From contig CAMPGT010000131.1 in assembly GCA_946885665.1 (NCBI GenBank), positions 1 through 11,242 on the forward strand: a stretch of 11,242 nucleotides of DNA. Reading direction: 5' to 3'. Shown here piece after piece: positions 6,754 to 11,242 of this stretch. Position numbers and translations under genes: made by a program. The notes under the pieces were generated by a model. It was not told the DNA's origin and ran no database searches. It saw only the letters and a program-made list of their open reading frames with translations. Each line of letters opens with the position of its first letter. Within the stretch, counting starts at the first letter, position 1. The stretch is from an uncultured Chitinophagaceae bacterium. GTDB taxonomy: Bacteria > Bacteroidota > Bacteroidia > Chitinophagales > Chitinophagaceae.

Positions 6754-7700
6754 ACGCCGAGTTCTTTCATTGACAGATATCGTTCCGCATCGAGGGCGGC
6801 CATACACCCGCTCCCCGCTGCCGTTACCGCCTGCCGGTAAATATTATCCTGCACATCGCCGGACGCAAATACGCCTTCGATATTGGTTTTCGTTGTGCCC
6901 GGCTGCGTTAAAATATAGCCAGACTCGTCCATATCGAGCCAGCCCTTGAAAATTTCAGAGTTAGGCTGGTGCCCTATCGCCACGAAGAACGCGGCAACGG
7001 GTATGTCCTGGGTAGCGCCGGTTTTTACGTTTTTGACGCGCACTGCGTCCACCTTTGTTTCACCGAGCACCTGCTCGGTTTCGGTGTTCCAGTAAACCTT
7101 GATATTCGGTGTGCGCTGCACACGTTCCTGCATGATCTTGGAAGCTCTCATCTGGTCGCGGCGCACCAGCATGTGCACGGTGCTGCAAAGCTTCGACAGG
7201 TACAGCGCCTCTTCGGCGGCCGTATCGCCCGCGCCTACGATAGCCACTTCTTTTCCGCGGAAGAAGAATCCGTCGCAAACGGCACATGCGCTCACGCCAA
7301 AACCATTCAGCCTTTGTTCGCTCTCCAGGCCCAGCCACTTTGCCGATGCGCCGGTAGAAATGATCACCGCATCGGCTTCGACGAGCTTTTCTTCATCTAT
7401 CCACACCTTGAAGGGATGTTGCGTGAAGTCCACTTTGGTCGCCAGCCCATAACGAATATCGGCTCCCATGCGTGCCGCCTGTTTTTCAAAATGTATCATC
7501 ATGTCGGGACCCTGAACGCCGTCGGGGTAGCCCGGGTAGTTTTCCACTTCGGTGGTGATGGTAAGCTGTCCGCCAGGCTGGATGCCCTGGTACAGAACGG
7601 GTTTCAGGTTAGCGCGGGCTGCATAGATCGCTGCTGTGTATCCGGCGGGGCCCGAGCCGATGATAAGACATTGTACTCTTTCTGTTGTTGATTGATCCAT
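6750..7700 (-). CDS. trxB: thioredoxin-disulfide reductase TrxB
   Basis: TrxB is the NADPH-dependent flavoprotein that keeps thioredoxin reduced in the cytosol. The 316-residue protein has the low-molecular-weight bacterial architecture: FAD-binding GSGPAGYTAAIYAAR at 15-29, the redox-active CAVC at 139-142 followed by DG, NADPH-binding GAGDTAAEEA at 156-165, and the second FAD motif FASGDVQD at 278-285. The NADPH-binding HRRD/VRRD motif is present as VRRDQMRAS at 179-187. A GGAG 10 bases upstream of the ATG resembles a Shine-Dalgarno site, and a promoter-like pair of boxes lies just before it. This is the likely first gene of the long minus-strand operon, and it overlaps folB by four bases. 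Confidence 0.96.
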   Translation of the reverse strand: MDQSTTERVQCLIIGSGPAGYTAAIYAARANLKPVLYQGIQPGGQLTITTEVENYPGYPDGVQGPDMMIHFEKQAARMGADIRYGLATKVDFTQHPFKVWIDEEKLVEADAVIISTGASAKWLGLESEQRLNGFGVSACAVCDGFFFRGKEVAIVGAGDTAAEEALYLSKLCSTVHMLVRRDQMRASKIMQERVQRTPNIKVYWNTETEQVLGETKVDAVRVKNVKTGATQDIPVAAFFVAIGHQPNSEIFKGWLDMDESGYILTQPGTTKTNIEGVFASGDVQDNIYRQAVTAAGSGCMAALDAERYLSMKELGV

Positions 7701-7725
7701 AAATATATATCTCCAAAAAATTTGT

Positions 7726-7733
7726 CAAATTTA
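7726..7733 (-). promoter_or_regulatory. Bacteroidota-type promoter of the trxB operon
   Basis: On the minus strand this reads TAAATTTG, an exact match to the Bacteroidota -7 consensus TAnnTTTG. A TTG at 7752-7754, 18 bases upstream, fits the -33 element at close to the known 19-21 base spacing, and lies inside the 3' end of the DUF4249 gene. Transcription would start near 7720, leaving a leader of about 20 bases that contains GGAG (7711-7714) before trxB. This is the best-supported promoter in the window. Confidence 0.6.
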
Positions 7734-7737
7734 ATGG

Positions 7738-8625
7738 CTATTCGGGTATCACAATGCTCACGTATTGCACAGCATATCCACCGAAATAACCCAATGCGCC
7801 ATTGCTCAAATTGCCCAGCACTTTCGTTGGGGAGGAAAAGGGATTGCCGATACTCGAATAGCTGAACTCCATTGTCCGCCAAAAGTCGAACACACCTTTG
7901 TCGATATTGCAAAACTTGACGGTTATAGAGTCGCCTTTATGAAAGTAGGAATATTCTTCAAAGTCGATGTCGCTGTTTCGGTCAACCCCCTGTTCTATCT
8001 GCAGTTTGTACGATTTACCGTCGATCACCTGGTCGTCAAACACCGAGTTCATTCCCGGCAGGAACCGGCTGCCGTTCACTTTGGTGAAGAACCGGATGTA
8101 GTTGCCGAAGCCGGGAGGGTCGGTAAACTTCCCGTAAAGCACCACTTTCGAAGAGTCTTCGGAATCAACATTCCTCTCATAATACAGGGAATCAATGGTT
8201 TTTGCGAGTTTCGGTATGGTAGTGGTGCCGGTGTATTCTTTACCGTCCACCTTAATGGCAAGGGTGTAGGCACCTCCTTCCTTTCCTTTGAACGCGGTGT
8301 TCAAATCCAACGAATCAACGGTGTAGTAATAGAGCTGGTAGCCGTCTGCCAGCGGCACTTCGTATTCTTTGAGCCGGTGTATCTTTTTGCCGTCGGATAC
8401 TGTTACTTCCGCGTTTCGCACGAATGACCCCGCGAGTTCGGCCGGATCGATCCGGCTGAAGAAGTTGAGACTGTGCGTGAGGTATACCACCGGATACCTG
8501 TTCGTCTCGATAGTGGCTTCCACTACCAGTTTGCTTTCACCGTTGCGCGGTGTGAACTCGATAGCCTTTTCACAAGCCGTGAACCCAAGAAGCAACAGGA
8601 ACGTTAACCCGCGTAAAATTTTCAT
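7738..8625 (-). CDS. DUF4249 family putative outer-membrane lipoprotein
   Basis: The 295-residue product begins with a lipoprotein signal peptide: MKILRGL, a hydrophobic run FLLLLGF, then TAC with Cys18 as the lipidation site. The -3 residue is Phe, a looser form of the lipobox. The mature part is a beta-rich periplasmic or surface protein with VVEATIETNRYPVVYLTHS near the start and many Tyr, Gly and Asp residues. This matches DUF4249, a Bacteroidota family usually encoded next to a TonB-dependent receptor gene. No receptor lies in this window, which is unusual but not decisive. The precise function is unknown. A GTG one codon upstream (8628) is an alternative start; I chose the ATG. The gene has its own promoter-like box upstream and ends in TAG. 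Confidence 0.85.
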   Translation of the reverse strand: MKILRGLTFLLLLGFTACEKAIEFTPRNGESKLVVEATIETNRYPVVYLTHSLNFFSRIDPAELAGSFVRNAEVTVSDGKKIHRLKEYEVPLADGYQLYYYTVDSLDLNTAFKGKEGGAYTLAIKVDGKEYTGTTTIPKLAKTIDSLYYERNVDSEDSSKVVLYGKFTDPPGFGNYIRFFTKVNGSRFLPGMNSVFDDQVIDGKSYKLQIEQGVDRNSDIDFEEYSYFHKGDSITVKFCNIDKGVFDFWRTMEFSYSSIGNPFSSPTKVLGNLSNGALGYFGGYAVQYVSIVIPE

Positions 8626-8640
8626 CACTAGTTATTTGGG

Positions 8641-8656
8641 TACCCTTTTGAGGGTA
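8641..8656. repeat. 6-bp inverted repeat in the DUF4249 leader
   Basis: TACCCT and AGGGTA flank a 4-base spacer (TTTG) and are exact reverse complements. The repeat begins two bases downstream of the putative -7 box, so it could be a small 5' hairpin of the transcript or an operator overlapping the start site. A short palindrome like this can also be chance. Confidence 0.4.
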
Positions 8657-8658
8657 TG

Positions 8659-8666
8659 CAAAGGTA
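8659..8666 (-). promoter_or_regulatory. putative -7 element of the DUF4249 gene
   Basis: The minus strand reads TACCTTTG, matching TAnnTTTG, 33 bases upstream of the DUF4249 start codon. No clear -33 TTTG is seen at the right distance, only a T-rich run. The initially transcribed region would include the inverted repeat at 8641-8656. Confidence 0.45.
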
Positions 8667-8704
8667 ATCCTGCCGGCAGTTGTAAAAAACCCAATTAACA
8701 AGGC

Positions 8705-8736
8705 ATAATAAAACCCGCCCCTGGAGAGGGCGGGTT
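8705..8736 (-). terminator. rho-independent terminator of rpoD
   Basis: AACCCGCCC and GGGCGGGTT form a perfect 9-bp, GC-rich stem (8712-8720 with 8728-8736) around a 7-base loop, 21 bases after the rpoD stop codon. On the minus strand it is followed by TTTTATTAT, a usable U-rich tail. The plus strand also has a T run (8744-8751) a few bases beyond the stem, so it could work in both directions. Confidence 0.8.
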
Positions 8737-8757
8737 CATTATTCTTTTTTTGAAGTC

Positions 8758-9615
8758 TTACCCCAGGTACGCTTTCAGCGCATTACTGTAGCGGGCCTTC
8801 TGAAGGCGCTTGATCGCTCTTTCCTTGATCTGGCGTATGCGTTCCTTGGTGAGATCATACTTCTGGCCGATCTGCTCGATGGTCACGCCATTTTCGCCGT
8901 CCAGGCCGAAGTACGCGTTGACGATTTCCGCTTCGCGGGGGCTCAATGACTTAAGCACCCTGCGGATCTCGTTGCGCAGTGAATCCTTCATCACATCATC
9001 ATCGGTATCATCACCGCCTTCCAGGAGATCGCCCATAGCCACGTCCTCAGCCTCGTGCACGGGTGCGTCGAGAGAAGTGTGGCGCGTATTGCTCTGGAAA
9101 ATGTTGTTGATTTCGGTTTCGCTCATTTCCAGGAGTTCCGCCAGCTCTTCAGTGCTGGGTTCCCTTTCGTGTTCCTGCTCGAAGGCCATGTAGGCCTTGT
9201 TCGCTTTGTTGTAGGTGCCAATTTTGTTTTGAGGCAGGCGGACTAATCTGCCTTGCTCTGCCAACGCCTGCAGGATGGACTGGCGAATCCACCATACCGC
9301 GTACGAAATGAATTTGAATCCCTTTGTTTCATCGAAACGCTGGGCCGCTTTTATCAATCCGAGGTTACCCTCGTTGATCAGGTCGCTAAGTGAAAGGCCC
9401 TGGTGCTGGTACTGCTTAGCGACAGATACCACAAACCTCAAGTTGGCCTGAACCAGCTTGTCCAATGCTCTTTGATCACCCATTTTAATCCTCTGCGCGA
9501 GAACTGTTTCTTCTTCCGGTGTAATCATCGAAATCTTCGAAATCTCCTGTAAGTACTTCTCAACCGCCTGGGAATCCCTGTTGGTGATCTGTGTAGCAAT
9601 TTTGAGCTGTCTCAT
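8758..9615 (-). CDS. rpoD: primary sigma factor RpoD (sigma-70, short Bacteroidota form)
   Basis: This is the housekeeping sigma factor that directs RNA polymerase to promoters of the TAnnTTTG type. The 285-residue protein lacks region 1.1, as is normal for Bacteroidota RpoD. Visible parts are region 1.2 (about 17-50), region 2 including ANLRFVVSVAKQYQ (57-70), DLINEGNLGLIKAAQRFD (78-95) and YAVWWIRQSI (105-114), region 3, and the region 4 helix-turn-helix around VTIEQIGQKYDLTKERIRQIKERAIKRL (244-271). I chose the ATG at 9615 because MRQLKI matches the conserved N-terminus, although the frame is open for 15 further codons upstream. It has a promoter-like box about 120 bases upstream and a hairpin terminator just after its stop, so it is probably monocistronic. 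Confidence 0.96.
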   Translation of the reverse strand: MRQLKIATQITNRDSQAVEKYLQEISKISMITPEEETVLAQRIKMGDQRALDKLVQANLRFVVSVAKQYQHQGLSLSDLINEGNLGLIKAAQRFDETKGFKFISYAVWWIRQSILQALAEQGRLVRLPQNKIGTYNKANKAYMAFEQEHEREPSTEELAELLEMSETEINNIFQSNTRHTSLDAPVHEAEDVAMGDLLEGGDDTDDDVMKDSLRNEIRRVLKSLSPREAEIVNAYFGLDGENGVTIEQIGQKYDLTKERIRQIKERAIKRLQKARYSNALKAYLG

Positions 9616-9728
9616 ATCTGAATATAAAAATTGACTAATCCCCGGGTACAGGATCAACAATTAGTAGTCGTTAAAAGTTCAGAGGAAGGTTGCAAAGGGT
9701 AATGTAGAAATCAATTTCCGTCCGGAAC

Positions 9729-9744
9729 TATTACAAAAGTAATA
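9729..9744. repeat. inverted repeat overlapping the rpoD -7 element
   Basis: TATTAC and GTAATA are exact reverse complements around AAAA. The palindrome encloses the putative -7 box, so a dimeric regulator binding here would block it. It is AT-rich and short, so chance is a real alternative. Confidence 0.35.
9734..9741 (-). promoter_or_regulatory. putative -7 element of rpoD
   Basis: The minus strand reads TACTTTTG, an exact TAnnTTTG match, about 118 bases upstream of the rpoD ATG. This implies an untranslated leader of roughly 110 bases. No convincing -33 TTG is present at 19-21 bases upstream. It lies within a 6-bp inverted repeat (9729-9744). The 174-base purM-rpoD gap holds nothing else I can support. 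Confidence 0.4.
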
Positions 9745-9789
9745 CGCGTTCGTGGAAGTTCATAGCTTTTTGGCAGAATATGTTACAGT

Positions 9790-10968
9790 TTAGTCAAAAG
9801 TTATCACTTCATTACCTTTCTTCAACACCAGCTCTTTTTTTCCTGTGCCCTCAATTCTTCCTACCACTTTCGCGCCAATCCCGTATCCACCGGCAATTTT
9901 AATCATTTCTTGTGACGCTTTTTCCGTAGTGAATACCTCGAGGCGGTGCCCCATATTAAATACCTGGTACATTTCGCGGTTATCCGAGCCCGAGGCCTGC
10001 TGCAACATATTAAAGATGACGGGCGGCTCAAAAAGGTTGTCCTTTACCACCCGCACATTGCCCGGGATGTACTTCATGCACTTCGTTTGGCCGCCACCGC
10101 TACAGTGTACCATGCCATGCACATCTTCGGGAAGGTGTGACAGAATGTCCCGAACCAATGGCGCGTAGGTGCGCGTGGGTGACAGCAATAATTTACCCAC
10201 TTCAATGGACTGGCCGGTTTCGGGGATGGCCACGGTGTCGGTGAGTCTGTGTGGACCGATATACGTTACCTGTTCGCTAAGGCCGGTGTCGAACGATTCG
10301 GGAAAGTGTTCCCCATAATGCTTCGTTAAGGCATCGTGGCGGGCGCTGGTGAGTCCGTTGCTGCCGATGCCGCTATTGTATTGCTGGTCGTAAGTGCACG
10401 TGCCGGAGCTCGAAAACCCAACGATCACATCGCCGGGGCCTATTTTTTCGTTCGTCACCAGTTTTTTCCTGGGCCAGCGGGCAGTCATGGTGCCATTCAC
10501 GGCTATTGTGCGCACCACGTCGCCAACATCGGCGGTTTCGCCCCCGAGGTATTGGATGTGTACGCCGTAAGTCTTCATGGTGTCGAAGAAGTGCTGCGTT
10601 GATTCGATGATCATGGTCAGCACTTCGGCGGGAATGAGTCTTTTGTTGCGGTCGATGGTGGACGAGAAGAGGATATTGTCGGTGATGCCGGTGCAGAGGA
10701 GGTCGTCGAGGTTCATCACGATCGCGTCCTGGGCGATGCCTTTCCAGACGGTGATGTCGCCTGTTTCTTTCCAGTAGAGGTAGGCGAGGATGCTTTTGGT
10801 GCCGGCGCCATCGGCGTGCATGGTGTTCACCCAACTGTCGTCGCCAGACAGGTAGTCGGGGAAGAGCTTGCAGAAAGCGAAAGGGTACAATCCCTTGTCG
10901 AGAATCTGCGTGGCTTTGTGAACGTCTTCCTTCTGTGCCGAAACTCCCCGTTGTGAATAGAGACTCAT
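9790..10968 (-). CDS. purM: phosphoribosylformylglycinamidine cyclo-ligase PurM (AIR synthetase, long form)
   Basis: PurM closes the imidazole ring, converting FGAM to AIR with ATP in de novo purine synthesis, in the cytosol. The 392-residue product is longer than the usual 345-residue bacterial enzyme but typical for Bacteroidota. Conserved blocks are HADGAGTKS at 51-59, MNLDDLLCTG at 85-94, YLGGETADVGD at 140-150, GSNGLTSARHD at 202-212, and MVHCSGGGQTKCMK in the C-terminal domain. They show the PurM/AIRS N- and C-terminal domains in order. I chose the ATG at 10968 because MSLYSQRGVS matches the family start; an upstream in-frame codon at 10986 would give six extra residues that overlap the promoter. 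The gene is transcribed divergently from ribF, and only 5 bases separate its start codon from a TAnnTTTG box. Confidence 0.93.
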   Translation of the reverse strand: MSLYSQRGVSAQKEDVHKATQILDKGLYPFAFCKLFPDYLSGDDSWVNTMHADGAGTKSILAYLYWKETGDITVWKGIAQDAIVMNLDDLLCTGITDNILFSSTIDRNKRLIPAEVLTMIIESTQHFFDTMKTYGVHIQYLGGETADVGDVVRTIAVNGTMTARWPRKKLVTNEKIGPGDVIVGFSSSGTCTYDQQYNSGIGSNGLTSARHDALTKHYGEHFPESFDTGLSEQVTYIGPHRLTDTVAIPETGQSIEVGKLLLSPTRTYAPLVRDILSHLPEDVHGMVHCSGGGQTKCMKYIPGNVRVVKDNLFEPPVIFNMLQQASGSDNREMYQVFNMGHRLEVFTTEKASQEMIKIAGGYGIGAKVVGRIEGTGKKELVLKKGNEVITFD

Positions 10969-10972
10969 GCGG

Positions 10973-10980
10973 CAAATATA
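10973..10980 (-). promoter_or_regulatory. putative -7 element of purM
   Basis: The minus strand reads TATATTTG, an exact TAnnTTTG match, ending only 5 bases before the purM ATG. Transcription would start at or within a few bases of the start codon, making the message leaderless or nearly so. No clear -33 TTG is seen. Confidence 0.5.
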
Positions 10981-11005
10981 GGGCAAAGAGCAAACGGACC
11001 TTTCC

Positions 11006-11013
11006 TATATTTG
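11006..11013 (+). promoter_or_regulatory. putative -7 element of ribF
   Basis: The plus strand reads TATATTTG, identical to the purM box on the other strand, and lies 10 bases before the ribF ATG. The predicted leader is only a few bases. No clear -33 TTG is seen 19-21 bases upstream. Confidence 0.5.
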
Positions 11014-11023
11014 CGCCCTACTT

Positions 11024-11242
11024 ATGAAGGTTCACAGGGATATCGAACAGCTACCCACATTCAACAATGCTGTAGTTACCATAGGCACATTCGACGGGGT
11101 ACATCTGGGCCACCAGAAGATCATTTCACAACTTAGATCCGAAGCAGAACGGGTGGGCGGCGAAACCGTTATCATCACCTTTCATCCGCATCCCCGCCAG
11201 GTGGTGCCCGGGAAGCAGGATGCGGTGAGGCTTATCACCACC
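11024..11242 (+). CDS. ribF: bifunctional riboflavin kinase/FAD synthetase RibF, partial: C-terminus beyond the window edge
   Basis: RibF phosphorylates riboflavin to FMN and adenylates FMN to FAD, supplying cytosolic flavoenzymes such as TrxB. Only the first 73 codons are in the window. They hold the start of the FAD synthetase domain: AVVTIGTFDGVHLGHQKII (residues 16-34), with the nucleotidyltransferase-like TFDGVHxGH motif, and ITFHPHPRQVV (52-62), a second hallmark of the family. The frame runs open to the right edge. It is the only plus-strand gene, diverging from purM. The start ATG lies 11 bases after the end of a TATATTTG box, giving a leader of only a few bases. A Shine-Dalgarno site is not seen in that leader. 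Confidence 0.93.
   Translation, partial: MKVHRDIEQLPTFNNAVVTIGTFDGVHLGHQKIISQLRSEAERVGGETVIITFHPHPRQVVPGKQDAVRLITT

Larger units (their letters stand above)
10973..11013. repeat. 10-bp inverted repeat spanning the purM/ribF divergent promoters
   Basis: CAAATATAGG (10973-10982) and CCTATATTTG (11004-11013) are perfect reverse complements separated by 21 bases. Each arm contains one -7 box, so the symmetry partly reflects two promoters facing apart, but the extra matching GG/CC extends beyond the consensus. Confidence 0.6.

Noticed and set aside
6754..6807. Upstream extension of folB
   Set aside because: The 18 extra codons lie inside trxB; the ATGA overlap start gives a normal-length FolB.
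6969..7691. 240-codon plus-strand open frame opposite trxB
   Set aside because: Antisense shadow of a clear TrxB; rich in His, Arg and Cys with no domain I recognise.
7765..8427. 220-codon plus-strand open frame opposite the DUF4249 gene
   Set aside because: Antisense shadow; the minus-strand frame has a lipoprotein signal and family resemblance, whereas this one has neither.
9693..9703. TACCCTTTG on the minus strand upstream of rpoD as a second promoter
   Set aside because: It has three rather than two bases between TA and TTTG, so it does not fit the TAnnTTTG consensus, and no -33 element is correctly placed.
10373..10993. 206-codon minus-strand frame overlapping purM in another phase
   Set aside because: Arg/His-rich out-of-frame reading of purM with no motif; the PurM frame has all the conserved blocks.

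Overview
The window looks like a chromosomal housekeeping segment from a Bacteroidota bacterium, most likely Chitinophagaceae-like. Four things point there: a short (285-residue) primary sigma factor starting MRQLKI, a long-form PurM of about 390 residues, the phylum-typical families DUF3822 and DUF4249, and repeated TAnnTTTG (-7) promoter elements. I see no RNA gene, insertion sequence, CRISPR array or phage gene, and no gene-free stretch over 300 bases.

Layout: all genes but the last lie on the minus strand, so transcription runs right to left. From the right: ribF (partial, plus strand) diverges from purM across a 55-base region with two mirrored -7 boxes. Then come purM, a 174-base gap, rpoD, a 132-base gap holding the rpoD terminator and the next promoter, and a DUF4249 lipoprotein gene. 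A promoter at the end of that gene precedes a tightly packed run: trxB, folB, a DUF3822 gene, rsmD, bioD, the 5-formyltetrahydrofolate cyclo-ligase gene, lpxK, an RNase R gene, and a polyprenyl synthetase gene cut by the left edge. Most junctions in this run overlap or have gaps of 22 bases or less, so it probably forms one polycistronic operon of cofactor, lipid A, isoprenoid and RNA-processing genes.

Working together: trxB supplies thiol reduction; folB and the cyclo-ligase serve folate; bioD serves biotin; lpxK serves lipid A; rsmD modifies 16S rRNA; RNase R degrades structured RNA; the prenyltransferase makes an isoprenoid diphosphate. purM and ribF serve purine and flavin synthesis.

The main oddity is that RNase R is split by a single in-frame TAA in the middle of its catalytic domain, with the remaining sequence intact on both sides. 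Smaller points are a GPPY in place of D/NPPY in RsmD, near-leaderless promoters at purM/ribF, and a DUF4249 gene without its usual receptor neighbour in view. I found no clear novel multi-gene system; this is largely an ordinary region.
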